Positions 33,374-41,340 of a DNA stretch of 48,732 bases are shown here, one piece after another. Source of the stretch: an uncultured Clostridia bacterium. GTDB taxonomy: Bacteria > Bacillota > Clostridia > Christensenellales > Borkfalkiaceae. Under the pieces are notes generated by a model. That model ran no database searches. It was not told the origin of the DNA and saw nothing but the letters and a program-made list of their open reading frames with translations. Numbering within the stretch: position 1 is the stretch's first letter; each line of letters starts with the position of its first letter. A program made the translations under genes and the position numbers. The stretch spans positions 1-48,732 of the forward strand of contig CANQUN010000009.1 in assembly GCA_947627065.1 (NCBI GenBank), given 5' to 3'.

Positions 33374-35763
33374 TATCTTATAGTTATACCGAGTTTGTCG
33401 CCGAGTTCTTTGAGAATCTTCTCAACGTATTTCTCGACGTCAGTAACGCTGAGCGTTCTGTCGTGAGCCGTAAAACGTATTCTGTAAGCCATGCTCTTTT
33501 TGCCTTTGGGCAGATGCTCGCCGTTGTACACGTCGAAAAGCCGAACGCTTTCCATGTTTTTAACGCCCGACGACTTTATGCAATCGGTTATCTGTGCGTT
33601 GGTTATCGCCGCGTCCGCAAGGAGCGCAAGATCTCTTTCAACGGAAGGGTATTTCGCTATAGGCCTGAAAGAGATTTTTTCATTGACAAAACTCTCAATT
33701 GTGACAAAATCGAGTTCGGCGACGTAAACGCGCCTGTCAATGCCGAGTTTTTCCCCGAGAACGGGATTGAGTTCGCCCAAATAGCCGACCCTCTTTCCGT
33801 CGATATCAATGAAAGCCGACCTCCCGGGATGCAGGTAGGCGACGTCCGCGGGAGTGTAACGGACCTCTCCCGTACACCTGACGCAGGCGAACATCTCGTC
33901 GATAACGCCCTTTACGGTGAAGAAATCCTCGCCTTCGCCGTACGCCGCGAGGCAAATGGTCTTGCGCTCTTCGGGCAGTTCGTCAAGCGGAAGCGCCTTT
34001 GGAATATAAATGACGGAACTTTCAAAAAACTTGCCATCGTTGTTGTTTTTATTGATATTTTTCAACACTACGTTGACGAGCGACGGAACGAGAGACGTCC
34101 TCATCAGGCTGAAATCTTCGCCGAGCGGGTTCTTGAGTTTGACGGCAGACGCGGGGTCGAGGCCGTAAGGCTCGAAAAACTTGTCCGAAACGAAGGAATA
34201 GGTTATGGTCTGATAGTAGCCGCACGCGACGAGGTGCGCCTTGATTGCCGCATCGAGATTCTGGGAAGGGGTCAACCCTCCGCCCTTGTTGGCAGAATGC
34301 TCGAACAAAGTGCAGTTTATATGGTCGTATCCGTATTCTCTGATGACTTCTTCTGCAATATCGGGAAAGCCTGCGACATCTTCTCTGTAAGGAGGAACGA
34401 TCACTTTGAAATTCCCCTTCGACTCGTTTACGGCAAAGCCGAGGGATTGCAGGATGGCCGTCATCTCCGAGGACGGAACGGTTATGCCGAGCAGGCCGTT
34501 GATTTGATCCGCCGTAAATTCCAGCGTTTTGGGCGACATATCCTCGCTGTTGACATCGGTCATTCCGGCATAAATCTTACCCGCTCCCAATTGACAAACG
34601 AGGCTCAGGGCGCGTTTCATGCCCGTTTCCGCGCTGTAAGCGTCCGTCCCCTTTTCGAATATCGCCGACGAGTCCGAACGCTGACCCAGAGTTCTCGAGG
34701 TTTTTCTGACGTTATCGCGCTTGAATTCGGCCGCTTCAAACACGATTTCCGTGGTGTCGAGCTTTATTTCGCTGTTTAGCCCGCCCATGATACCGGCGAG
34801 CGCAACGGGGCCTTCTCTGTCGGATATAACGAGGTTTGAGGGACCGAGCGTGAACTCCTTGGTGTCGAGGGTGGTTATCTTTTCCCCCTCTTTTGCCCTC
34901 CTCACGTTTATCTCGGCGCCGCGGAGGTACCTGTAATCGAACGCGTGCATGGGCTGGCCTATTTCGAGAAGGACGTAATTGGTTATGTCGACGATGTTGT
35001 TGATGGAATTGAGGCCCATTCTGAACAGCCTGCGGCGCAGCCACAGCGGGGACGGGCCGATCTTTATGTCCGCAACGTAGTTGGCGGTGTATCTCGGACA
35101 CAGGTCGGGTGCGGAGACCGTTACCTTTACTTTGTCCGAAGTTTTCCCGCCCTCCGCCGCGTATTCTAAAGAAGGCATTTTGAACGGTCTTTTGAGAACG
35201 GCGGCGATTTCACGGGCAAGACCGATTATCGACTGACAATCGGGTCTGTTTGCCGTGACGCTGATGTCGAAGATGTAATCTTCAAGTTCAAGGTGTTTTT
35301 TTACCTCTTCTCCCAAAGGATATTCTTCACGGAAGATGAGGATGCCGTTGACGGACGCCCCGTCGTACCACGTGTCGTTTATGCCGAGTTCTTCTCCCGA
35401 ACAGAACATACCCATGGAAACCTCTCCGCGGAGTTTACCCTTCTTTATCGTTTCGCCGTTATTGAGGGTTGCCCCGTCTACGGCGACGGGCACGATTGCC
35501 CCCTCAAACACGTTGGTTGCGGCGGTTACTATCTGAAGGATACCGTACTGACCCGCATCCACGGTGCACACGGACAACTTGTCCGCATTGGGGTGCTTGG
35601 CAACGGTAAGTATTTTGCAAAAGACTATCTTGTTTATTTTTTCTGCCGTATGTATTATCTCCTCTACCTCGAGTCCGCAGTAGAACAAACCCGATTCGAG
35701 TTCTGCAACGCTGACGCCCGTAACGTCTACGTATTCGGCAAGCCAGCTCAATGGCAACTTCAT
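33373..35763 (-). CDS. pheT: Phenylalanine-tRNA ligase beta subunit
   Basis: A 796-residue PheT. I use the ATG at 35763 (MKLPLSWLAEYVDV) with AAGGAG 9 nt before; a GTG two codons upstream is too near the SD. Domains: N-terminal tRNA-binding OB fold (about 40-150), B3/B4 editing region, B5 DNA-binding-like fold, core, and C-terminal FDX-ACB anticodon domain (SVERDLALLADAAI to VEKILKELG). It pairs with PheS in an alpha2-beta2 enzyme. Follows pheS by 13 bp; regulated by the upstream T-box. Confidence 0.96.
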   Translation of the reverse strand: MKLPLSWLAEYVDVTGVSVAELESGLFYCGLEVEEIIHTAEKINKIVFCKILTVAKHPNADKLSVCTVDAGQYGILQIVTAATNVFEGAIVPVAVDGATLNNGETIKKGKLRGEVSMGMFCSGEELGINDTWYDGASVNGILIFREEYPLGEEVKKHLELEDYIFDISVTANRPDCQSIIGLAREIAAVLKRPFKMPSLEYAAEGGKTSDKVKVTVSAPDLCPRYTANYVADIKIGPSPLWLRRRLFRMGLNSINNIVDITNYVLLEIGQPMHAFDYRYLRGAEINVRRAKEGEKITTLDTKEFTLGPSNLVISDREGPVALAGIMGGLNSEIKLDTTEIVFEAAEFKRDNVRKTSRTLGQRSDSSAIFEKGTDAYSAETGMKRALSLVCQLGAGKIYAGMTDVNSEDMSPKTLEFTADQINGLLGITVPSSEMTAILQSLGFAVNESKGNFKVIVPPYREDVAGFPDIAEEVIREYGYDHINCTLFEHSANKGGGLTPSQNLDAAIKAHLVACGYYQTITYSFVSDKFFEPYGLDPASAVKLKNPLGEDFSLMRTSLVPSLVNVVLKNINKNNNDGKFFESSVIYIPKALPLDELPEERKTICLAAYGEGEDFFTVKGVIDEMFACVRCTGEVRYTPADVAYLHPGRSAFIDIDGKRVGYLGELNPVLGEKLGIDRRVYVAELDFVTIESFVNEKISFRPIAKYPSVERDLALLADAAITNAQITDCIKSSGVKNMESVRLFDVYNGEHLPKGKKSMAYRIRFTAHDRTLSVTDVEKYVEKILKELGDKLGITIR

Positions 35764-35776
35764 ATCCACTCACTCC

Positions 35777-36793
35777 TTAAAATTGCTTCAAAAATCTGAT
35801 ATCGTTATCAAAAAGATAACGGATATCGGGTATGCCGTACTTAAGCATGGCTATACGCTCAAGCCCCACGCCGAAGGCGAAACCCGTGTAAACATCGGGG
35901 TCTATGCCGCAGTTTTCAAGAACCACACGGTTGACCATTCCCGCACCGAGAATCTCAATCCAGCCCGTTCCTTTGCACAGGGAACAGCCCTTTCCTCCGC
36001 ACTCCGAGCAGGAAACGTCTATCTCGACGCTCGGCTCCGTAAACGGGAAATAGGACGGGCGCAGGCGGGTTTTGACGCCTGGGTCGAACACCTTTTTGCA
36101 CACCTCCTCGAGCACGCCCTTGAGGTCGCAGAGCGTTATGCCCTTGTCGACGACAAGCCCTTCCATCTGGTGGAACATGGGAGAATGCGTGGCGTCGTAA
36201 TCGGAGCGGTAAACCCTGCCCGGGCTGAGGATTCTGATGGGCGGCTTTTCCTTTTCCATCCACCGGATCTGGCCCGCGGACGTCTGCGTTCTGAGCAGGA
36301 TGGAGTCGGTTATGTAAAATGTGTCCTGCATGTCCCTCGCGGGGTGGTCGTCGGGAATGTTGAGTTGCTTGAAATTGTAGTAATCAAGTTCTACTTCAGG
36401 CCCTTCGTAAACGTCGAAACCGAACGGGAGAAAGGCTTCTATCAGTTGGTTTTTGACAAGTTCGACGGGATGAAGCCCTCCCCTTGCGACGGCTTTGCCG
36501 GGAAGGGTTACGTCTATCGCTTCGCTCTCGAGGCGGGCGGCCGTTTCCTTTTCTTTAAGCAGCCTTTCTCTGTTTGCTATCGCTTCCTCTATTTCGGCGC
36601 GCAGGCCGTTGACGAGTTTGCCGATGGCGGGCTTTTCTTCGGGCGGGACGTCTTTCATTCCCTTGAGCAGCCCCGTAATCTCGCCGTTTTTGCCAAGAAA
36701 GGACACCTTGAGTTCGTTGAGGGCTTTGACGATGTGCGTGTCGGCAATCGCCGCGAGCGCCCTCTCTTTCAATCTGTCGATCTTTTCCTTCAT
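35777..36793 (-). CDS. pheS: Phenylalanine-tRNA ligase alpha subunit
   Basis: A 338-residue catalytic subunit (class II synthetase). Residues 1-85 are the N-terminal coiled coil, then motif 2-like [19 protein letters not shown] and motif 3 [35 protein letters not shown] segment is the extra zinc-like insert seen in many bacterial PheS. The start [13 protein letters not shown] has SD AGGAGA right after the T-box terminator; the in-frame extension upstream lies within the T-box RNA and is rejected. Confidence 0.96.
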   Translation of the reverse strand: MKEKIDRLKERALAAIADTHIVKALNELKVSFLGKNGEITGLLKGMKDVPPEEKPAIGKLVNGLRAEIEEAIANRERLLKEKETAARLESEAIDVTLPGKAVARGGLHPVELVKNQLIEAFLPFGFDVYEGPEVELDYYNFKQLNIPDDHPARDMQDTFYITDSILLRTQTSAGQIRWMEKEKPPIRILSPGRVYRSDYDATHSPMFHQMEGLVVDKGITLCDLKGVLEEVCKKVFDPGVKTRLRPSYFPFTEPSVEIDVSCSECGGKGCSLCKGTGWIEILGAGMVNRVVLENCGIDPDVYTGFAFGVGLERIAMLKYGIPDIRYLFDNDIRFLKQF

Positions 36794-36804
36794 CTTGTTC
36801 TCCT

Positions 36805-37040
36805 GAAAAAATAAGGCGCCCGTTATAGGACGCCGAAATTGCGTGTTACCACCTATATTCGTCCCCTTGCGGGACCTCGTTGCCGTTATGACGGGACGAC
36901 CGTCGCAGCCTACTCGTTGCCTTTCGGTGCGAAGCTCCAAAGTGAATATCGCGCAGAGACGTTATTTGCCTTTCAGCCGCGGGCAAAATTCTCTGAAAAC
37001 GCCTGTATAGCGCGCCTGTCTTTATCATCGCTTTTACAGA
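36805..37040 (-). promoter_or_regulatory. T-box riboswitch of pheS-pheT
   Basis: A tRNA-sensing leader in the minus-strand transcript. The conserved T-box sequence AGGTGGTAACACGC is at 36854-36841 (as read), followed by the competing terminator GGCGTCC/GGGCGCC (36815-36834) and TTATTTTTT (36806-36814). Upstream are a Stem I-like fold, a TATTCAC stretch whose TTC fits a Phe specifier codon, and AACGAGTAGG of the stem III region. Uncharged tRNA-Phe should favour antitermination. Length is about 235 nt. Confidence 0.88.
36806..36834 (-). terminator. T-box-controlled terminator hairpin
   Basis: GGCGTCC (36834-36828) pairs with GGGCGCC (36821-36815) including one G-T pair, followed by TTATTTTTT. 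It ends 13 bp before the pheS start. Confidence 0.85.
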
Positions 37041-37048
37041 TTGATTAT

Positions 37049-37077
37049 ATTATACTAAATCCTTGGATTTAAGTCAA
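37049..37077 (-). promoter_or_regulatory. Sigma-A promoter of the T-box/pheST operon
   Basis: On the minus strand TTGACT (37072-37077), an exact 17-bp spacer and TATAAT (37049-37054). Its -35 lies a few bases after the yunB stop (37085). The operon would run pheS, pheT, U32, mutS2. Confidence 0.87.
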
Positions 37078-37084
37078 TCGTTTT

Positions 37085-37696
37085 TCAGTCTTTATCGCTG
37101 CCGAAATAAAATTCGGGCACCTTGCCCACGATTACGTTTTCAAAAACGAGCACGTTTATCTCGGAATTGACCCTTCTGCTCCTCCCCACCGCCTTGAGTA
37201 TCAGTTCGGGAACAACTTTTGCGTACAGCGAATGTTTCACCTGATTTATGCCCGCCGCCTTGAAGTCGGACACGAGTTCGCATTTTACCGAGGCTATCCT
37301 TATCATCTTGAAATTCACGGGCGAGCCGAACCCCGCAAGCAGGTTTATGCCCGTGAATACGCCCGAGGGCACGTCCACACCGTCCGTGTATTTAACGCCC
37401 AGATATTTCATCACGCCGTCGGCTATGTCTGCGGAAAGAACGTTGACCGCAACGCCGTTGGTGAACACGTAAGACACGCCCTCCCCGCCGCCTATAACGG
37501 TAAAAAAATCGTCGTAGCCAAATGAAGAATCAAGGTTTTCGGACAGCACCGAATACACGGCGGTGGAGATTGCGGCTTCGGCCTCGGCGTCTCCGTAATC
37601 GAGTATCGCCGACGACACTCTCAGATAATACAAGCCCGCAACCAGCACGGCAAGGGCCGCAAAGACGACGAACCTGACCTTAAAGCGAATACTCAT
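37085..37696 (-). CDS. yunB: YunB, sporulation protein
   Basis: A 203-residue YunB: short N-terminal basic stretch, one membrane helix (about 7-28), and an extracytoplasmic domain with IRIASVKCELVSDFKAAGINQVKHSLYAKV, where GINQ is the family signature. Loss of YunB affects spore formation in B. subtilis (mother-cell gene). The start has no SD; CATACAAT ends 6 bp before the ATG. It is 41 bp after spoVAE, so it may be co-transcribed with spoVA or have its own promoter. Confidence 0.9.
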   Translation of the reverse strand: MSIRFKVRFVVFAALAVLVAGLYYLRVSSAILDYGDAEAEAAISTAVYSVLSENLDSSFGYDDFFTVIGGGEGVSYVFTNGVAVNVLSADIADGVMKYLGVKYTDGVDVPSGVFTGINLLAGFGSPVNFKMIRIASVKCELVSDFKAAGINQVKHSLYAKVVPELILKAVGRSRRVNSEINVLVFENVIVGKVPEFYFGSDKD

Positions 37697-37698
37697 AC

Positions 37699-37708
37699 TT
37701 TATTGTAT
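37699..37708 (-). promoter_or_regulatory. Candidate sigma-E -10 box at yunB
   Basis: On the minus strand TCATACAATA contains CATACAAT, a full match to the sigma-E -10 consensus, directly before the yunB start. The region 14-15 bp upstream fits the -35 box only weakly (TCAAACA). If used, the message would be almost leaderless, in keeping with the missing SD. Confidence 0.4.
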
Positions 37709-37736
37709 GAGACATCGGGCGTTTGTTTGACAGCGT

Positions 37737-38111
37737 TCAGTTCTTCTTTGAGCGCGGTTTGAAGAGCAGGGCGAACAGGTAGCCGAAGGTGATGGCTGCG
37801 GTAAGACCCGCGGCGGCAGCGGTGATTCCGCCCGTGATCGCTCCGAAAAGCCCTTCCTTTGCCCCTTTGATGGCGCCTTGCGCAAGCAGGTAACCGAAGC
37901 CCGATATGGGCACCGTGGCGCCCGCACCCGCAAAGTCAACGAGATAGCCGTAGAGTCCGAGCGCCTGAAGCACGACCCCCGACAGCAGGAAATAGACGAG
38001 TATTCTGCCCGAAGTTATCTTTGTGTAGTTTATGAGAAGTTGCGCTATCGTGCATATAATACCGCCGACGGCAAACGCTTTGACAAACATTAAAATTATT
38101 TCCGTAATCAT
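37737..38111 (-). CDS. spoVAE: SpoVAE (SpoVAEb-type), spore membrane protein
   Basis: A 124-residue protein with about four helices; FVKAFAVGGIICTIAQLLINYTKITSGRILVYFLLSGVVL is typical of SpoVAEb. The SpoVA complex moves Ca2+-dipicolinate into the forespore and releases it on germination. It starts overlapping spoVAD as ATGA and is last in spoVACDE. Length is normal. Confidence 0.93.
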   Translation of the reverse strand: MITEIILMFVKAFAVGGIICTIAQLLINYTKITSGRILVYFLLSGVVLQALGLYGYLVDFAGAGATVPISGFGYLLAQGAIKGAKEGLFGAITGGITAAAAGLTAAITFGYLFALLFKPRSKKN

Positions 38112-39109
38112 AGAGCCTCGTTTTCCACGGCCACGGCGTGGGATATGCAGGGAATGGATTCGCCCTGCTGGGTGGTGATCGTTGAAAGGAGCGCGCCCGT
38201 TGCGAGAAAGAGCACCCTGTTTATCTCCCTGTCTTTGAGTTTTCTGTATATATACGAATTGAAAACGATGGCGCTGCAGCCCGCGCCGCTTCCCCCCTGA
38301 TACTCATCCTCGTCTATGTTGTAGATTATCTCTCCGCAGTCGACGTGGTTGAAGGATATGTCGTAACCGTTTTCCCCGGTTATGTGCTTGAGCACGCGCG
38401 AACCGAATGCGCCGAGGTCGCCCGTTACTATCAGGTCGTAGTAGGATGGCGTTCTGCCCGTTTCCCTGAAATGGGTTATCAGGGTATCCATGGCGGCGGG
38501 AGCCATGGCCGCACCCATGTTGTTTGCGTCCGTTATGCCGTAATCGACAACTTTACCGAAGGTGGCGGCGGTGATCGCGGGGCCTTTGCCGCCCGCCGAA
38601 ACTATGGCGCAGCCCGCACCCGTAACCGTCCATTGAGACTGGGGCGGCCTTACCGAGCCGAGTTCGAGCGGATAACGGTACTGCCGTTCGGCCGTGGAAA
38701 AATGGCTGCTGGTGGCAACCGCAACGCGGGACATATATCCCCCGTCCGTCAAAGCGGCGGCTATCGCAAGCCCTTCGCTCATGGTCGAGCAGGCGTTGTA
38801 TATTCCTATATACGGAATGTTGTAATCCCTGGCGGCAAAACTTGCCGAGACTATCTGGTTGAGCAGATCCCCTGATACTATGGCGTCTATGTCCGATTTT
38901 CCGCACCCGCACGAACTTATTCCGCCGTTTATTGCGGTGGAAAGCATCTTGCATTCGGCCTTTTCAAAGGTCTTTTCACCAAAATACTCGTCCTCGAACA
39001 CGTAGTCGAAAACCTTGCCTATCGGGCCGTCGCCTTCCTTTTTGCCCGCAACGCTGTAAGTGGCCGCAATCGTCGGCCTGTTGTGAAAGAACGCGGTGTG
39101 TTTGCCCAT
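38108..39109 (-). CDS. spoVAD: SpoVAD, dipicolinate-binding protein
   Basis: A 333-residue cytosolic-face protein with a thiolase-like fold that binds dipicolinic acid for import into the forespore. Seen: NACSTMSEGLAIAAAL (thiolase-type Cys), VATSSHFSTAERQYRYPLELGSVRPPQSQWTVTGAGCA, NNMGAAMAPAAMDT and DYDLIVTGDLG-like segments. It overlaps spoVAC by 1 bp and spoVAE by 4 bp. Confidence 0.96.
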   Translation of the reverse strand: MGKHTAFFHNRPTIAATYSVAGKKEGDGPIGKVFDYVFEDEYFGEKTFEKAECKMLSTAINGGISSCGCGKSDIDAIVSGDLLNQIVSASFAARDYNIPYIGIYNACSTMSEGLAIAAALTDGGYMSRVAVATSSHFSTAERQYRYPLELGSVRPPQSQWTVTGAGCAIVSAGGKGPAITAATFGKVVDYGITDANNMGAAMAPAAMDTLITHFRETGRTPSYYDLIVTGDLGAFGSRVLKHITGENGYDISFNHVDCGEIIYNIDEDEYQGGSGAGCSAIVFNSYIYRKLKDREINRVLFLATGALLSTITTQQGESIPCISHAVAVENEAL

Positions 39110-39570
39110 TACAACAACCCCGCCACGTAATATATGATTCCGACCGCGACCGACGATATTACGCCGAACACTATTATGGGACCCGCTATTACAAACATCT
39201 TTGCGGCAAGGCCGTAGATGAAGCCCTCCGAACGGAATTCCATGGCGGGCGCTACGACGGAATTGGCAAAGCCCGTTATGGGCACTATGGAACCGCCGCC
39301 TGCGTACTTGCCTATCCTGTCGTACACACCCAGCCCCGTGAGAAAGGCTCCGAAGAATATGAGTATCATGGAGACCGTTCCCGCAAGTTCGTCCCCTTCG
39401 AGATTGAACAGGAACATGAGCATGTACCTGAGAAACTGCCCGATAACGCAGATGAAGCCGCCCACGAGAAAAGCGTTGAAAAGGCTGCGCTTCTCTTTGG
39501 TTTTGGGCGACACGGACGAAATGTAACGGATGTATGCCTCGTTGACGTCAGGAGTTGCTCTGCTTGCCAT
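39109..39570 (-). CDS. spoVAC: SpoVAC, spore channel protein
   Basis: A 153-residue membrane protein with about five helices. The SpoVAC core is KEKRSLFNAFLVGGFICVIGQFLRYMLMF, PITGFANSVVAPAMEFRSEGFIYGLAAKMF and VIAGPIIVFGV. In B. subtilis it is a mechanosensitive channel of the DPA system. SD GAGGAG lies inside a small ORF upstream (39548-39664) that overlaps its start by 23 bp. It opens the spoVACDE unit. Confidence 0.95.
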   Translation of the reverse strand: MASRATPDVNEAYIRYISSVSPKTKEKRSLFNAFLVGGFICVIGQFLRYMLMFLFNLEGDELAGTVSMILIFFGAFLTGLGVYDRIGKYAGGGSIVPITGFANSVVAPAMEFRSEGFIYGLAAKMFVIAGPIIVFGVISSVAVGIIYYVAGLL

Positions 39571-39664
39571 TTCTCTCCTCTTTGCGGGCTGTGCCGCCGC
39601 GGTTTTCTACTCTGTCGTCCGTATTCCCGATGTATGGAACGGCGTAAGTTTCTTTGCTTTTCAT
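39548..39664 (-). CDS. Possible 38-residue leader peptide or small protein before spoVAC
   Basis: ATGAAAAGC with SD AGGTGA 4 nt before, encoding a polar, charged peptide (MKSKETYAVPYIGNTDD...) that ends inside spoVAC, overlapping its start by 23 bp. No helix or cysteine. The strong SD and overlap suggest translation coupling to spoVAC or a small protein of unknown use; it may also be chance. It lies after the sigF terminator and a sigma-G-like motif. Confidence 0.42.
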   Translation of the reverse strand: MKSKETYAVPYIGNTDDRVENRGGTARKEERNGKQSNS

Positions 39665-39679
39665 GGTTCACCTCATGAT

Positions 39680-39709
39680 AAATATGCGCCATTCTACGTT
39701 TTTTAATCA
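39680..39709 (-). promoter_or_regulatory. Candidate forespore (sigma-G type) promoter of spoVA
   Basis: On the minus strand TGATTA (39704-39709; 5 of 6 to TGAATA), a 17-bp spacer and CATATTT (39680-39686; 5 of 7 to CATACTA). spoVA is a sigma-G operon in B. subtilis. The start would be very close to the SD of the small ORF but well placed for spoVAC. Confidence 0.4.
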
Positions 39710-39710
39710 G

Positions 39711-39734
39711 AAAAAAAAGAAGCCGCGGGGCTTC
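39711..39734 (-). terminator. Intrinsic terminator after sigF
   Basis: On the minus strand GAAGCC (39734-39729), loop, GGCTTC (39724-39719), then TTTTTTTT (39718-39711). It begins 2 bp after the sigF stop and separates the spoIIA and spoVA units. Confidence 0.85.
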
Positions 39735-39735
39735 C

Positions 39736-40455
39736 TTAAAGAAAATTTTTCATTTTTTGAAGTATCTTATTTTCCAGCCGCGACACCTGAACCTGCGACA
39801 CGCCGAGTTCGGCGGCTATTTCGCTCTGCGTCTTGTCCCTGAAATATCGCATTATTATTATCTTCCTGTCACGCTCGGGCAGCTTTTCTATAAAGGTCTT
39901 GAGCATTATCCTGTCCACGAGATCGTCCTGCGTGTCGGAGGACGGTATCCTGTCGATGAGTTCGGTGCCTTCGTCCTCGTCGCCCTCGTCCGAACCGTTG
40001 AGGGAGAGCGGATATCTCGACGAGTCTATGGCAAACACGACGTCGGCGCGTTCTATGGAAAAATGTTCGGCTATTTCATCAATCCCCGGGGTTATCCCCG
40101 TGAGCGTGCGCTGCTCTTCGATAAATCTGTTTATCTTTCCCGCAAGCACCTTTATGGCACGGGAGACTTTGATGGCGCCGTCGTCCCGCATGAAACGCTT
40201 GATTTCGCCTATTATCATGGGAACGGCATAGGTTGAGAACATGACGTCGTACTTTTCGTCAAAGTTCTTTATGGCCTTTATGAATCCGAGACAGCCGAGT
40301 TGGTAAAGGTCGTCGTAATCCACGCCCTTGCCCAAAAATCTCTTGACTATGCTCTTTATGAGGTTGGTGTTGTTGACCAAAAGCGCTTCTTTGGCCTTTT
40401 CGTCGCCCGCTTTGGCTTGCCTGAGATATTCAATGGTTTCTTCCTGGTTAAGCAT
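39736..40455 (-). CDS. sigF: Sigma-F, forespore-specific sigma factor
   Basis: A 239-residue sigma-70 family factor that directs early forespore transcription. Region 2 is DDLYQLGCLGFIKAIKNFDEKYDVMFSTYAVPMIIGEIKRFMRDDG, region 3 carries VSRAIKVLAGKINRFIEEQ, and region 4 has the helix-turn-helix KTQSEIAAELGVSQVQVSRLE. The start MLNQEETIEYL has SD GGGGG and overlaps spoIIAB by 8 bp; the in-frame extension (MLPKRHGG...) is less likely. Held inactive by SpoIIAB. Confidence 0.95.
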   Translation of the reverse strand: MLNQEETIEYLRQAKAGDEKAKEALLVNNTNLIKSIVKRFLGKGVDYDDLYQLGCLGFIKAIKNFDEKYDVMFSTYAVPMIIGEIKRFMRDDGAIKVSRAIKVLAGKINRFIEEQRTLTGITPGIDEIAEHFSIERADVVFAIDSSRYPLSLNGSDEGDEDEGTELIDRIPSSDTQDDLVDRIMLKTFIEKLPERDRKIIIMRYFRDKTQSEIAAELGVSQVQVSRLENKILQKMKNFL

Positions 40456-40924
40456 CTTGCCCCCATGCCGTTTCGGGAGCATCGTCGTCTGCCGTGTTCG
40501 AGGAGAAAATTTTGAGCATTTCCACCGTGGTTCCCTCTCCTTTTTTAGACACGACCTTCACGTCGTCCATGAACGCCTTCATCACCGTGAACCCCATGCC
40601 CGAGCGTTCATCCTCGGGTCTGGTGGTGAAAAACGGCTCCACGGCTTTTTCGACGTCCTCTATGCCGCTGCCCTCGTCGGTTATTTTGATATGTATGCGC
40701 CCGTCGGCCGTTTCGGCTTCTATGAGCACGGGGCCGCCCTCGTCGGAATAGGCGTGCACGATGCAGTTGGTAACCGCTTCCGACACGGCGGTCTTGACGT
40801 CGTTAAGCTCGGATATCGTGGGATTTAACGGAAGGCAGAAAGCCTGTATGCAACTTCTGGCAAACGGCTCGTTTTCGGAAATTCCTGTAAACCTGAGAGA
40901 CATTTTATTGATTTTTTCTTGCAT
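40448..40924 (-). CDS. spoIIAB: SpoIIAB, anti-sigma-F factor and kinase
   Basis: A 158-residue GHKL-fold kinase that binds sigma-F and phosphorylates SpoIIAA. The N box VKTAVSEAVTNCIVHAY, G1 DEGSGI and G2 GMGFTVM loops are clear. SD AAAGGT; it lies 14 bp after spoIIAA and overlaps sigF. The tail after position 140 is longer and more variable than in B. subtilis (146 residues). Confidence 0.95.
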   Translation of the reverse strand: MQEKINKMSLRFTGISENEPFARSCIQAFCLPLNPTISELNDVKTAVSEAVTNCIVHAYSDEGGPVLIEAETADGRIHIKITDEGSGIEDVEKAVEPFFTTRPEDERSGMGFTVMKAFMDDVKVVSKKGEGTTVEMLKIFSSNTADDDAPETAWGQDA

Positions 40925-40938
40925 AATATACCTTTTTA

Positions 40939-41247
40939 TTATATTTTGGGCATGATTTCGTAAATACCGCTGAGCTGGAGAACCTTTTCGACCGAGAGCG
41001 TCGGGTTTTCTATGTACACGGGTATGTTGTAATTTTTCAGCTTTTTATACCTGCCTATCAAAAAACCCAGCCCCGTGCTGTCCATGAACGAGAGATTGGC
41101 GAGGTTGAACACCACCGCACGGCTTTGAAGGTACTGCTCCAGAAGGTTGTCGAGGAGATTCCTCATCGAGCGCGACGTATATTCGTCAAGTTCGCCGTAC
41201 AGATATACATAAAGCTTGTTGGATATGCTTTTGAATTTTATTTCCAT
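40939..41247 (-). CDS. spoIIAA: SpoIIAA, anti-anti-sigma factor
   Basis: A 102-residue STAS-domain protein. The phospho-site Ser 57 is in LSFMDSTGLGFLIGRYKKL, the family motif. Its unphosphorylated form releases sigma-F from SpoIIAB. First gene of the spoIIAA-AB-sigF operon. No clear sigma-H promoter is seen in the 100 bp upstream; a Spo0A-like box lies at 41342. Confidence 0.95.
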   Translation of the reverse strand: MEIKFKSISNKLYVYLYGELDEYTSRSMRNLLDNLLEQYLQSRAVVFNLANLSFMDSTGLGFLIGRYKKLKNYNIPVYIENPTLSVEKVLQLSGIYEIMPKI

Positions 41248-41310
41248 AATTACCGCCTTGCGCGTTGAGCGAAACGTATAAATATTTTAGCAATACGGCA
41301 AAGTCGATTT

Positions 41311-41340
41311 TTGAAAACAAAGGGATAAACGGGTTATAAT
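41311..41340 (+). promoter_or_regulatory. Sigma-A like promoter, divergent from spoIIA, reading into the repeat array
   Basis: TTGAAA (41311-41316), an 18-bp spacer and TATAAT (41335-41340) on the plus strand. No gene follows for about 300 bp except the repeat units and then the tRNA promoter, so its product could be a short non-coding RNA ending at the hairpin near 41390. Confidence 0.55.

Noticed and set aside
33463-34779. A 438-codon plus-strand ORF opposite pheT
   Set aside because: It is antisense to a fully recognisable pheT, has no SD or known motif, and follows from the codon bias of the real gene. The same holds for long antisense ORFs opposite the GNAT-like gene (24285-25352), thiI (26053-27060), pheS (35783-36814), purL (47583-48713) and the kinase (10510-11523).
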